Translations under genes and position numbers: made by a program
In this document: piece by piece, positions 6,542 to 14,333 of the stretch
Layout of the letters: each line of letters begins with the position of its first letter
Numbering within the stretch: position 1 is the stretch's first letter
Notes under the pieces: generated by a model
Seen by the model: only the letters and a program-made list of their open reading frames with translations
The model's database searches: none
Told to the model about the DNA's origin: nothing
From: an uncultured Clostridium sp.
Lineage (GTDB): Bacteria > Bacillota > Clostridia > TANB77 > CAG-508
Direction: 5' to 3'
Length of the DNA: 14,333 nt
NCBI GenBank assembly: GCA_905213875.1
Contig: CAJMJN010000028.1
Span: forward strand, 1-14,333

Positions 6542-6590
6542 AAGTGAACCCAAATTATTAAACTTTTAGTCTAATAATTTGGGTTCACTT
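6542..6590. terminator. Long hairpin between convergent genes, probable bidirectional terminator
   Basis: Positions 6542-6560 and 6572-6590 are perfect 19-bp inverted repeats (core GTGAACCCAAATTATTA) around an 11-nt loop. It lies 30 nt after the peptidase stop and 67 nt after the glgP stop, which converge on it. Neither side has a long U-tract; the minus side continues TTTATTAAT. Position and stem strength suggest termination or 3'-end protection for both genes. The rest of 6513-6656 holds nothing else I can identify. Confidence 0.65.
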
Positions 6591-6656
6591 CAAGTATAAT
6601 GATATATTCTATTTATTTTTTCTTTATATTACCTTGCAAATATTATTTAACCGGCC

Positions 6657-9227
6657 CTATTCTTTAGTTATCCATTTTACCAAATCTAAATTTGCTGGTT
6701 CTAATATCATTTCATTTTTAGGCATTACTCTAAATGTATAACCATAATTTCCACCTGTTGTTAATTCTATTTTAGCTGTAAAATAATATTTTCTTTGTTC
6801 CTCATCAGAATCTGTTAATTCCATTGGTATTATACTAACATTTTCTACTATTCCATTTTCTAGTATCTTTCCATAATATACTTCTACTTCTATATTTTCT
6901 ATGTCAATATTAGGAAGTTCTACTTCACACCCAACTTCTATTTTATTTCCTGCATCTATTGTTATATTATCGAAATTGTCTGTTTGTGTTATTTTTATGT
7001 CTTTCCAATTTCTATATAAGTCTTTTTTCCATCCATTATATTCTGCAACATTATCTATATCTAAATAGTATTTTTTTGTTAATTTGGCAAGTGGCATATA
7101 ATATTGGTTTGTATAATCTACCAACATTCTAGCAGTACTATATTTTCCTCCTGTTGATAGAATTGAATTTTTCATAAATCCTATCCATTTTTGTGGTATA
7201 TTACTGTTTTCTCTATTATAATAAGTTGGTATTATCTTTTCTTCTAATGTCCTATATAAGCTTTGGCTATCAGCTTGGTCTTGTGCTTCATATGAGTCGT
7301 ATTCGCTATTATTTCCTATTGTCCAACCGTTTTTTTGATTATATCCTTCAGCCCACCATCCATCTAATACGCTAAAGTTTATAACTCCATTTACTGAGGC
7401 TTTTTGTCCACTTGTTCCAGATGCTTCCATTGGTCTTCTTGGATTATTTAACCATACATCAACACCACTTATTAAATATCTTGACATTGCTATGTTATAG
7501 TTTTCTAATAAGAATATTTTTCCTTTAAATTGTGGCATCATTGATACTTGATGTATGAATTTTATTAGGTCTTGTCCTTCTTTATCTGCTGGATGTGCTT
7601 TTCCTGCAAATATTAATTGAACTGGTCTATCTGCATTATTTAATATTTGTGTTATTCTTTCTAAGTCTTTAAATATTAATGTTGCTCTTTTATATGTTGC
7701 AAATCTTCTTGCAAATCCTATTGTTAATGCATTTGGATTTATTTTTGATACAATTTCATTTATGTCTTCATAACTATATCCTGAACGTCTTAATCTTTCT
7801 GTTGTGTTTTCTTTTACTAATTTTAGTAATTTAGCTTTTCTTTCATTATGAACATTCCATAATTTTTCATCTGGTATTGTATTTATTTTTTCCCAAACTT
7901 TGTCTTGATACATGCTGTCTTGCCAATATGGCATTAAATATTGATTGTATAATTCTTTCATTTTTGGAGCTAACCATGAACATGTATGAATACCATTTGT
8001 TACATATCCAATTGGTGATTCATTTGCAGCAATATTAGGCCATACATCTCCAAATAGTTCTCTTGATACTGCTCCATGTAATTTACTTACACCGTTTTTC
8101 TTTCCAGCAATTTTTAAAGCTAGTATTCCCATATTAAATCCATTTTCTAGTTCTTTTACAGGTTTCATTCCTAGTTTTAAGAATTCTTCTCTTGATAATC
8201 CTAATCTTGGCCAGAAATCTTTAAAATATCTTTCTACTAAATCTAATGGAAATATATCATTTCCAGCAGGTACTGGTGTATGTGTTGTAAATACTGTTTT
8301 TGAGCTTGTTATATCTTTTGCTACTTCAAAAGATACTTGTTTTTCTGCTATTATATTTTTAATTATTTCTAAAGTTAAAAACGCTGAATGTCCTTCATTC
8401 ATGTGATATACAGTTGGATTTAATTTTAAATATTTTGTTAATAATTCAACTCCAGCTTGTCCTAAAACTATTTCTTGGCGAATTCTCATTTCTTGATCTC
8501 CACCATATAATTTTAGTGTTACATCTCTATCTTCTGGATTATTTTTTTCTATATCAGAGTCTAATAAATATAATTTTATTCTACCTACATTTATGCTCCA
8601 TACTTTTAAGTATAATCTTCTTTTTGGGAATTTTACATATATTATTAGATCTTCTCCAACTTCATTTTTTACTGGATTAATAGGTAAATCATATAAGTCT
8701 ATTTCATTATATTCACATTGTTGTTGACCTTCTCCATCTATTTTTTGATTAAAATATCCATCTTTGTATAATAATCCTACAGCAACTAATGGAATACCTA
8801 AATCACTTGCTGATTTTAAATGATCACCTGATAATATTCCTAATCCACCTGAATAAATTGGAATAGTTTGATCTAATCCATATTCAGCTGAAAAATATGC
8901 TATTAAATCTCCTTTTTCTTCAGGATAATTTTTTGAAAACCATGTATTTTTGCTATTCATATAATCTTCAAATTCTTCAACTATTTTGTCATATTCTTTT
9001 AAAAATGTTACATCTTTTGCAGCATCTTCTAATTTTTCTTGTGATACATGTTTTAAAAATTTAACTGGATTTTTATTAGATTGTTCCCATAAATCCATAT
9101 CGATTCTTTGAAATAAACGTAAAAATTCTGTATTCCATGACCACCATAAATTATTTGCCACTGTTGCCAATTTGCTTATTCTTTTTGGCAATTGTGGATT
9201 AACTGTTATTCTATTAAATAAATACAT
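6657..9227 (-). CDS. glgP: Alpha-glucan (glycogen/maltodextrin) phosphorylase
   Basis: This 856-residue GT35 enzyme uses phosphate to release glucose-1-phosphate from alpha-1,4-glucan ends, with pyridoxal phosphate as cofactor. Residues about 10-110 resemble the N-terminal domain (DUF3417) of the bacterial AgpA-type phosphorylases, with NNLWWSWN at 25-32. The catalytic part begins at YFSAEYGLDQTIPIYSGGLG (111-130). The cofactor lysine is in EASGTSGQKASVNG (Lys609), followed by LDGWWAEGY. The last 130 or so residues form a beta-rich tail usual in this type. Length is normal for the group and the frame is intact. ATG 9227 has GGAGG 9 nt upstream. It stands alone with its own promoter, and no other glycogen genes are in the window. 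It most likely mobilises stored or imported glucan in the cytoplasm. Confidence 0.95.
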   Translation of the reverse strand: MYLFNRITVNPQLPKRISKLATVANNLWWSWNTEFLRLFQRIDMDLWEQSNKNPVKFLKHVSQEKLEDAAKDVTFLKEYDKIVEEFEDYMNSKNTWFSKNYPEEKGDLIAYFSAEYGLDQTIPIYSGGLGILSGDHLKSASDLGIPLVAVGLLYKDGYFNQKIDGEGQQQCEYNEIDLYDLPINPVKNEVGEDLIIYVKFPKRRLYLKVWSINVGRIKLYLLDSDIEKNNPEDRDVTLKLYGGDQEMRIRQEIVLGQAGVELLTKYLKLNPTVYHMNEGHSAFLTLEIIKNIIAEKQVSFEVAKDITSSKTVFTTHTPVPAGNDIFPLDLVERYFKDFWPRLGLSREEFLKLGMKPVKELENGFNMGILALKIAGKKNGVSKLHGAVSRELFGDVWPNIAANESPIGYVTNGIHTCSWLAPKMKELYNQYLMPYWQDSMYQDKVWEKINTIPDEKLWNVHNERKAKLLKLVKENTTERLRRSGYSYEDINEIVSKINPNALTIGFARRFATYKRATLIFKDLERITQILNNADRPVQLIFAGKAHPADKEGQDLIKFIHQVSMMPQFKGKIFLLENYNIAMSRYLISGVDVWLNNPRRPMEASGTSGQKASVNGVINFSVLDGWWAEGYNQKNGWTIGNNSEYDSYEAQDQADSQSLYRTLEEKIIPTYYNRENSNIPQKWIGFMKNSILSTGGKYSTARMLVDYTNQYYMPLAKLTKKYYLDIDNVAEYNGWKKDLYRNWKDIKITQTDNFDNITIDAGNKIEVGCEVELPNIDIENIEVEVYYGKILENGIVENVSIIPMELTDSDEEQRKYYFTAKIELTTGGNYGYTFRVMPKNEMILEPANLDLVKWITKE

Positions 9228-9285
9228 TTTGTATTTCCTCCTTCGTATTTTTCTGCGTCTTTTCTTCTCGTAATTTTACATTTCT

Positions 9286-9314
9286 ATTATCTATTAAATA
9301 GTTTTTTTTGTCAA
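9286..9314 (-). promoter_or_regulatory. Promoter of glgP
   Basis: On the minus strand TTGACA (9314-9309) and GATAAT (9291-9286) are separated by 17 nt. The predicted start near 9279 gives a leader of about 50 nt. The -35 is perfect and the -10 matches 5 of 6, so this is a strong housekeeping-type promoter. No operator or CcpA-type site is obvious next to it. Confidence 0.72.
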
Positions 9315-9356
9315 TAATTTTAGCTGAATTTGCTAATTTAAAACTTAATGATTAGC

Positions 9357-9510
9357 TATAAAATCAATATATATTATTTTATGTAATGCCGCGTAAGCGA
9401 TCAAACGAACAAGTGTGAGTGCGATTGGAGCAATCAACATACTAGTTATTTTTAGTATGGAGATTGCGACACACAAGGCATAAATAAAATAATATATATT
9501 GATTTTTATA
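9357..9510. repeat. 154-bp palindromic non-coding element (MITE-like or structured RNA)
   Basis: Positions 9360-9382 and 9484-9506 are perfect 23-bp inverted repeats. With a one-base difference in an A run, the match extends out to TATA at both ends. Inside are further nested complements: ATGCC/GGCAT (9386-9390/9477-9481), CGC-GTAA-GCG (9390-9399, a GNRA-type tetraloop), GTGTG/CACAC (9413-9417/9470-9474) and CATACTA/TAGTATG (9438-9444/9453-9459). The centre is clearly richer in GC than its surroundings. There is no open reading frame of note. It sits between rseP and glgP, where nothing else explains 9315-9535. Terminal repeats flanked by TA fit a miniature IS630/Tc1-type element. A large branched hairpin acting as the operon's terminator is the other option. 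Confidence 0.75.
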
Positions 9511-9535
9511 ACAAAGTATAACAAACTAATATCAA

Positions 9536-10558
9536 TTAAAAAATTCTTAAAATATCATTATATGTTATTATTAGTGATAATCCTATAAGTATAGCAAAAC
9601 CTAACATTTGAATTCCAATTTCTGTTTCTTGTTTCATTGGTTTTCTTCTTATTGTTTCTATAATTAGAATTAATATTTTTCCACCATCTAGTGCCGGTAT
9701 TGGAAGTAAATTTGTTATTCCTAATGATATTGATATTAATGCCATCATTTGTAAAAATTCACTTATTCCATTTGTTTTAGCTACAACTTCTGATATTCCA
9801 ACTGGTCCCATCATTTGATTTATTCCAACATTTCCTGTAAATAATTGTTTTAAATTATCTCCTATTTCACTAATAAATTCTGTTGTTTGAATTCCTCCAT
9901 TTATGCATCTATTTAAAAAATTATCTTCTGCATATTTCATGGTAATACCTAAATAATATTTATGTGAATCATTTTGTAATGTTACTTCTGTAGGTTTTAT
10001 ACTGTATTCTTCTATTTTTCCATCTCTTTGAATCTTCAATTCTATATTTTCGCCATTGTTTTTAGACATTATTTTATCTATATCATATTTGCTATTTACT
10101 TTTTTATTATTTATCTCAATAATTTTATCTCCAGCTTGCATCCCTGCTATTTGTGCAGCATATCCTTCTATTGTTGTTTCTAATTCATTTGATATATATG
10201 GTCCTGTTGATATTGCTAATATAAAATAAACACAAAGTCCAAATATAATGTTTACAGTTGCTCCTGCTGCTACTATTGCTATTCTTTTTGGAATACTTGC
10301 TTTAGAAAAAGAACCTTCATTTTCTGATTGTTCTTCTTCTCCTTCCATACTTATAAAACCACCTAATGGTATCAACCTAAGTGCATATTTAGTTTCTTTT
10401 CCTTGTTTTTTCCATATTGTTGGTCCAAAGCCAATTGCAAATTCATTTACTTTAACTTTGCACAATTTAGCAATTGTAAAATGACCTAATTCATGTATAA
10501 AAATTAAAAATCCTAATAAGATTATTATTTTTATTGCTATTAACAAAATATTTAGCAA
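9536..10558 (-). CDS. rseP: Site-2 intramembrane zinc metalloprotease RseP
   Basis: This 340-residue membrane protease of family M50B cuts transmembrane substrates such as anti-sigma factors or signal-peptide remnants. The zinc motif HELGH is at residues 22-26 in the first membrane helix, and the third metal ligand is in NLLPIPALDGG (Asp291) near the C-terminal helices. A single PDZ-like domain lies around 115-200, with MMGPVGISEV after it, as in firmicute RasP. The start is TTG at 10558: AAGGAGG lies 6 nt upstream, and no ATG precedes the HELGH helix. It is the last gene of the operon, 84 nt after cdsA. A long imperfect hairpin (10586-10593/10626-10633, 8-bp outer stem AATCCAAA/TTTGGATT) lies in that gap without a U-tract. 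Confidence 0.95.
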   Translation of the reverse strand: MLNILLIAIKIIILLGFLIFIHELGHFTIAKLCKVKVNEFAIGFGPTIWKKQGKETKYALRLIPLGGFISMEGEEEQSENEGSFSKASIPKRIAIVAAGATVNIIFGLCVYFILAISTGPYISNELETTIEGYAAQIAGMQAGDKIIEINNKKVNSKYDIDKIMSKNNGENIELKIQRDGKIEEYSIKPTEVTLQNDSHKYYLGITMKYAEDNFLNRCINGGIQTTEFISEIGDNLKQLFTGNVGINQMMGPVGISEVVAKTNGISEFLQMMALISISLGITNLLPIPALDGGKILILIIETIRRKPMKQETEIGIQMLGFAILIGLSLIITYNDILRIF

Positions 10559-10642
10559 TTTCTTCCTCCTTATAGAAATATAATTAATCCAAACTACTTC
10601 TAATTACTATTGTAAATAGAAATATTTTGGATTTTATTTAAT

Positions 10643-11446
10643 TTATAATAATGTAAATAATGCATATGCAAATGGTGCTAAAAATATTAAACTGTCTATT
10701 CTATCTAGCATTCCACCATGCCCTGGGATCAAATTACTGTAATCTTTTATATCTACATATCTTTTTATTGATGATGCAGCTAAGTCTCCTATTTGACCAA
10801 CTAAACTTAATATTATTCCTATTCCTGCTATAAATGTATATGAATAATTCATGCCAAAATATTTATTTACTACATATGTATAAATTAGCATTAATATAAT
10901 TGCTCCTAAAGTTCCACCTATACATCCTTCTATTGATTTTTTAGGGCTTACTGCTGTGTATTTATGTTTTCCTATTGCCATTCCTACTACGTATGCAAAT
11001 ATGTCTGTTCCCCATGCTGCAATAATTGCATACCAAATTAATATTTTTCCATTATTCATTCCATCTATAAGTGCAACAAACATCATGAAAAATACCACAT
11101 AAAATATCCCTATAAAAGTATATGCAATATCTTTAAAATTAGTCTTCATATCTGTTGCAATTACTTGTGCAAATAGTATTGTTAATATTGTTGGTACAGC
11201 TAATGTTACTACCATATTTAAACTTTCTACTGGTATTATATGTATAAATGCTATACTAAAACAACTTACATACCCTAACCATCTAACTGGTTTTGATACT
11301 TTTTCTACTGCATTAAAATATTCACTCATTGCAAGTAATGCAATAATTGCTAATGCAATATCTACTACAATTTTATTTCCTATTAATAATACTGCTAAAA
11401 CTAATGGAAATCCTAATAAACCTGATGTAATTCTTTTTATATCCAT
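10643..11446 (-). CDS. cdsA: Phosphatidate cytidylyltransferase (CDP-diacylglycerol synthase)
   Basis: This 267-residue polytopic membrane enzyme converts phosphatidic acid and CTP to CDP-diacylglycerol, the precursor of bacterial phospholipids. The family signature is complete at residues 226-251, SIKRYVDIKDYS followed by NLIPGHGGMLDRID, preceded by GQIGDLAAS. The rest is a series of about seven or eight hydrophobic segments. Length is normal. ATG 11446 has GGAGG 5 nt upstream. The gene starts 21 nt after the uppS stop, so it is co-transcribed. In many firmicutes dxr follows cdsA; here the next gene is rseP. Confidence 0.96.
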   Translation of the reverse strand: MDIKRITSGLLGFPLVLAVLLIGNKIVVDIALAIIALLAMSEYFNAVEKVSKPVRWLGYVSCFSIAFIHIIPVESLNMVVTLAVPTILTILFAQVIATDMKTNFKDIAYTFIGIFYVVFFMMFVALIDGMNNGKILIWYAIIAAWGTDIFAYVVGMAIGKHKYTAVSPKKSIEGCIGGTLGAIILMLIYTYVVNKYFGMNYSYTFIAGIGIILSLVGQIGDLAASSIKRYVDIKDYSNLIPGHGGMLDRIDSLIFLAPFAYALFTLL

Positions 11447-11467
11447 ATTATCCTCCGTATATCGAGC

Positions 11468-12181
11468 TTAATTTGCTCCAAATTTTCTTGTTCTTTTTTC
11501 ATATTCTATTATAGCTTCATCTAAATCTTGTTCTGTAAATTCTGGCCAGTTTTTATCAACAAACAAAAATTCTGTATATACTAATTGCCATGGTAAGAAG
11601 TTACTTAATCTTAATTCTCCACTTGTTCTTATAAGTAAGTCTGGATCTGGCATTCCTTTTGTATATAAATTATCTGAAACAACTTTTTCGTCTATATCTT
11701 CTATTTTTATCTTTTCATCTTTTACATCTGTTGCTATTTTCTTTATAGCTTTTATTATTTCATCTCTCCCACCATAATTTAATGCTATATTAAATGTTAC
11801 ACCTGTATTATTTTTGGTTCTATCCATACATTTTAATATACTTTTTTGCATTCCTTCTGATAAAGCTGTAATATCTCCTAAAACTTTTACTCTTATGTTT
11901 TCTGTATCAGCTCTTTTAGAATAATCATCTAAATATGTTTGTAAAAGTAACATTAATGCACTTACTTCTTCTTCTGCTCTTTTCCAATTTTCTGTTGAAA
12001 ATGCATAAACAGTTATATATCCTAATCCTATTTTATTTGCATATCTAACTATCTTTTCTAAAGTTTTAGCTCCTTCTTTGTGTCCATAACTTGCTGCTTT
12101 TCCTCTAGCTCTTGCCCATCTTCTATTACCATCCATAATTATTGCAATATGTTTAGGCATATGTTCTTTATTTATTTCCAT
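11468..12181 (-). CDS. uppS: Undecaprenyl diphosphate synthase
   Basis: This 237-residue cis-prenyltransferase adds isopentenyl units to farnesyl diphosphate to make undecaprenyl diphosphate, the lipid carrier for peptidoglycan and wall polymers. The active-site motif IAIIMDGNRRWA has the key Asp17. FSTENWKR, NYGGRDEI and PDLLIRTSGELRLSNF (the RTSGE diphosphate-binding loop at 185-189) are all intact, as is the C-terminal WPEF. Length is normal. ATG 12181 lies 16 nt beyond the ispA stop, with GGGAG in that gap, so translation is probably coupled. Its substrate would come from the ispA product encoded just upstream. Confidence 0.97.
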   Translation of the reverse strand: MEINKEHMPKHIAIIMDGNRRWARARGKAASYGHKEGAKTLEKIVRYANKIGLGYITVYAFSTENWKRAEEEVSALMLLLQTYLDDYSKRADTENIRVKVLGDITALSEGMQKSILKCMDRTKNNTGVTFNIALNYGGRDEIIKAIKKIATDVKDEKIKIEDIDEKVVSDNLYTKGMPDPDLLIRTSGELRLSNFLPWQLVYTEFLFVDKNWPEFTEQDLDEAIIEYEKRTRKFGAN

Positions 12182-12197
12182 GCTATTTTCTCCCTTT

Positions 12198-13112
12198 TTA
12201 TTTATTTCGATTTTGAATGTATTTTGCTAATTCTTTTAAGAATATTGCTTTTTCTCCATATTTATCTAATTCTTGTATTGCTTCATTTGTAATATTTTCT
12301 AAAATTTCTTTGGATTTTTGTAAACCATATTTTGAAACATATGTGCATTTTTCCATTTCTTTATCATTTCCAACAGGTTTTCCTAGGACCTTTTCGTCTC
12401 CTTCTTCTGATAAAATATCATCTTTTATTTGAAAAGCTAATCCTATTTTTTCTGCATATATTGTTAAACTTTTTGCATCTTCTTCACTTGCATTTGCTAA
12501 TATTGCTCCCATTCTAACACATAGTTTTAGTAATGCTCCTGTTTTATTTTGATGTATATAATCCAGGTCTTCTGTTGTTATATCTTTTCCTTCATATTCT
12601 GTATCTACATATTCTCCTGCTATCATTCTATCCACTGCATTTGAAAATTCATTAAACACTTTTATTTTATTATTTAAAATTTCTTCTTGATTTTTTTCAG
12701 TTTTACTTTCTTTAAGGCTTTGTTGTAAGTCTTTGCTTATTATTATATATGCATTATTTAAAAGACTATCACCTGCAAGTATTGCTGTTGCTTCATTAAA
12801 TTTTTTATGGTTTGTTAGTTTTCCATGTCTAAAATCATCATTATCTATTCCTGGTAAATCATCATGTATTAGTGAAAAATTGTGTACCATTTCTATTGCA
12901 ATTGCATATGGCAAACATATTTCTATATCTTTTTTAAATATTTCATATGTTGCTAATACTAGAATTGGTCTTAGTCTTTTTCCACCTGCCATCAAGCTAT
13001 ATTCGACTGATCTATTTAATATATATTCTAGACATTCTTGCTTTCTTACTTTTTTTTCTAATTCCTTATTAATAAATTCTTGGTAATTTCTTAGTTGGTC
13101 TTTAAAGTCCAT
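12198..13112 (-). CDS. ispA: Short-chain trans-prenyl diphosphate synthase (farnesyl/geranylgeranyl type)
   Basis: This 304-residue trans-isoprenyl diphosphate synthase condenses isopentenyl diphosphate with allylic diphosphates, most likely to farnesyl diphosphate for UppS. GGKRLRP is at 43-49 and the first aspartate-rich motif, DDLPGID, has Asp84, Asp85 and Asp90. QNKTGALL lies near 188-195, FQIKDDIL at 227-234 and GKPVGNDKE after it. Two departures from the usual pattern stand out. The DDLRRG-like segment reads DDFRHG (His96), and the second aspartate-rich motif reads DDILS (Ser235) instead of DDxxD. About 10 extra residues lie in a lysine-rich loop near 132-146. ATG 13112 has AAAGGAG 7 nt upstream. 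Chain length of the product cannot be fixed from sequence. ispA is not normally found between frr and uppS. Confidence 0.9.
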   Translation of the reverse strand: MDFKDQLRNYQEFINKELEKKVRKQECLEYILNRSVEYSLMAGGKRLRPILVLATYEIFKKDIEICLPYAIAIEMVHNFSLIHDDLPGIDNDDFRHGKLTNHKKFNEATAILAGDSLLNNAYIIISKDLQQSLKESKTEKNQEEILNNKIKVFNEFSNAVDRMIAGEYVDTEYEGKDITTEDLDYIHQNKTGALLKLCVRMGAILANASEEDAKSLTIYAEKIGLAFQIKDDILSEEGDEKVLGKPVGNDKEMEKCTYVSKYGLQKSKEILENITNEAIQELDKYGEKAIFLKELAKYIQNRNK

Positions 13113-13148
13113 GGTTAGTCTCCTTTTATATATTAAACTAGATTTTTA

Positions 13149-13697
13149 TTATACAGACATTACTTCTTTTTCTTTTGTTTCTGCTATTTTGTCAATTTCT
13201 TCAACATATTTGTCTGTTAATTTTTGAATTTCATTTTCAGCACCTTTTAATTCGTCTTCTGTCATGTCTCCTGCTTTTTGGTCTGCTTTTGCTTTGTCTA
13301 TTCCTTCTCTTCTAACATTTCTAACTGCTACTTTTGCTTCTTCTGCCATTTTCTTTACATCTTTTACTATTTCTTTTCTTCTTTCTTCTGTTAATTCTGG
13401 GAAGGTCAATCTAATTACTTTTCCATCATTATTAGGGTTAATTCCTATGTCTGATGCTAATATTGCTTTTTCTATTTCTTTTAATACACTTGCATCCCAT
13501 GGTTGTATTACTATTAATCTTGCTTCTGGTACTGATACTGCTGCAACTTGATTAATTGGTGTTTGTGTACCATAGTAATCTATTTTTACTTTATTTAATA
13601 TTGCAGGGTTTGCTCTTCCTGCTCTTATTTCTGATAATCTTTCATTATATGAGTTTATTGCTTTTTCCATTTTTTCTTTTAAATTTGTATAATCCAT
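13149..13697 (-). CDS. frr: Ribosome recycling factor
   Basis: This 182-residue cytoplasmic protein splits the post-termination ribosome together with EF-G. It has the family's tRNA-shaped layout: a long N-terminal helix (MEKAINSYNERLSEIRAGRANP), a small beta domain around 30-105 (DYYGTQTPINQVA, VIQPWD), and a second long helical part with RRKEIVKDVKKMAEEAKVAV and VRNVRREG. Length is normal and the frame is intact. ATG 13697 has AAAAGGAGG 7 nt upstream. It lies 87 nt after pyrH and 36 nt before ispA, as part of the same transcript. Confidence 0.97.
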   Translation of the reverse strand: MDYTNLKEKMEKAINSYNERLSEIRAGRANPAILNKVKIDYYGTQTPINQVAAVSVPEARLIVIQPWDASVLKEIEKAILASDIGINPNNDGKVIRLTFPELTEERRKEIVKDVKKMAEEAKVAVRNVRREGIDKAKADQKAGDMTEDELKGAENEIQKLTDKYVEEIDKIAETKEKEVMSV

Positions 13698-13712
13698 TTT
13701 ATATCCTCCTTT

Positions 13713-13740
13713 TAAGATTTAATGTTTTACATTAATCTTA
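13713..13740. repeat. Hairpin in the pyrH-frr gap
   Basis: TAAGATTTAATGT (13713-13725) and ACATTAATCTTA (13729-13740) form a 12-bp stem with one bulged base and a 3-nt loop. In the direction of the operon it ends about 2 nt before the frr ribosome-binding site and has no U-tract, so it should not stop transcription. It may be a processing or translation-control structure. A T-rich run follows it on the plus strand, but no plus-strand gene ends there. Confidence 0.45.
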
Positions 13741-13784
13741 TTTTAATTTTTATATTTTTGTTTTATTACTTTTTATTACCTGAA

Positions 13785-14333
13785 TTATTTTACTATTGTT
13801 CCTATTTTTTCTCCTTTTACAGCTCTTACAATGTTTTCTGGATCTTCTATTGCAAATACTAATAATGGCATTTTATTGTCTCTACACATTGCAGTTGCTG
13901 TTGAATCCATAACTTTTAAATTTCTTTCTAAAACTTCCATATATGATATTTCTTCGAATTTCTTTGCATTTGGATTTATTGCTGGATCATCATCATATAC
14001 TCCATCTACTGTTTTTCCTAATAAAATTATGTCTGCTTTTATTTCTGTTGCTCTTAATACTGCTGCTGTATCTGTTGTAAAATATGGGTGTCCTGTACCT
14101 CCTGCAAATATTACTACTCTACTTTTTCCTAAGTGTTTTTCTGCTTTTCTTTGTATAAATGGTTCTGCTATTTCTCTCATTTCTATTGCAGTTTGTACTC
14201 TTGTATAAATTTCTCTTGCTTCTAATGCGTCTTGTAATGCTAACCCATTCATTACTGTTGCTAACATTCCCATATAGTCTGCTGTTGTTCTTTCCATTTG
14301 GTGTCCGTTTCTTCCTCTCCAGAAGTTTCCTCC
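13785..14333 (-). CDS. pyrH: UMP kinase, N-terminus cut by the right edge
   Basis: The frame is open from the right edge to the stop at 13785, giving 182 residues of a protein normally about 235-245 long; the P-loop end is outside the window. PyrH phosphorylates UMP to UDP as a hexamer in the cytoplasm. Visible parts are GGNFWRGRNGHQMERTTADY (the start of the visible part), FAGGTGHPYFTTDTAA, GKTVDGVYDDDPAINP and LKVMDSTATAMCRDN, all typical of the bacterial amino-acid-kinase-fold UMP kinase. It is the first visible gene of the operon and precedes frr, the usual firmicute order. The promoter must lie outside the window. Confidence 0.96.
   Translation of the reverse strand, partial: GGNFWRGRNGHQMERTTADYMGMLATVMNGLALQDALEAREIYTRVQTAIEMREIAEPFIQRKAEKHLGKSRVVIFAGGTGHPYFTTDTAAVLRATEIKADIILLGKTVDGVYDDDPAINPNAKKFEEISYMEVLERNLKVMDSTATAMCRDNKMPLLVFAIEDPENIVRAVKGEKIGTIVK

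Noticed and set aside
13713..13765. Terminator between pyrH and frr
   Set aside because: The hairpin has its T-rich side on the plus strand, opposite to the operon; in the operon direction it leads straight into the frr ribosome-binding site.

Overview
The window is AT-rich DNA with strong AAGGAGG ribosome-binding sites and a firmicute-type gene order (pyrH-frr...uppS-cdsA...rseP). The tmRNA tag ends in LALAA. This points to a low-GC Bacillota, most likely a clostridial lineage. I cannot place it to genus from sequence alone.

Layout from left to right. (1) Positions 1 to about 4,230 look like the right-hand part of an integrated mobilizable element, with every gene on the minus strand. It holds a small unknown gene cut by the left edge, a MobV/Pre-family relaxase with a recognisable candidate oriT just upstream, a large serine recombinase, and a 90-residue unknown protein. 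The left end and the exact right attachment site are not visible. (2) Positions about 4,236 to 5,440 hold stable-RNA genes on the minus strand: tRNA-Gly(UCC) with a downstream terminator, and ssrA (tmRNA) with its own promoter and terminator. Between them lies a membrane-anchored unknown protein gene whose frame breaks at an A6 tract. (3) Positions 5,593 to 6,512 (plus strand) hold an M14-family gamma-D-glutamyl-diamino-acid peptidase gene whose frame is broken twice. Both breaks are +1 shifts at an in-frame CGG, a codon I find nowhere else in the window's coding frames. (4) Positions 6,542 to 9,314 hold a long hairpin between convergent genes, then a complete alpha-glucan phosphorylase (glgP) with its own promoter. 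(5) Positions 9,357 to 9,510 hold a 154-bp non-coding palindromic element with 23-bp perfect terminal inverted repeats and a branched fold, probably a MITE or a structured RNA. (6) Positions 9,536 to 14,333 hold a minus-strand operon read as pyrH (cut by the right edge), frr, ispA, uppS, cdsA, rseP.

The operon links UMP phosphorylation and ribosome recycling to the making of the lipid carrier and membrane: IspA makes allylic prenyl diphosphates, UppS extends them to undecaprenyl diphosphate, CdsA makes CDP-diacylglycerol, and RseP is an intramembrane protease. ispA sits where it is not normally found, and dxr, commonly between cdsA and rseP, is absent. The items most worth a second look are the repeated CGG frame breaks in the M14 gene, the 154-bp palindromic element, the candidate oriT, and a pair of divergent promoters, one of which would transcribe antisense to ssrA.
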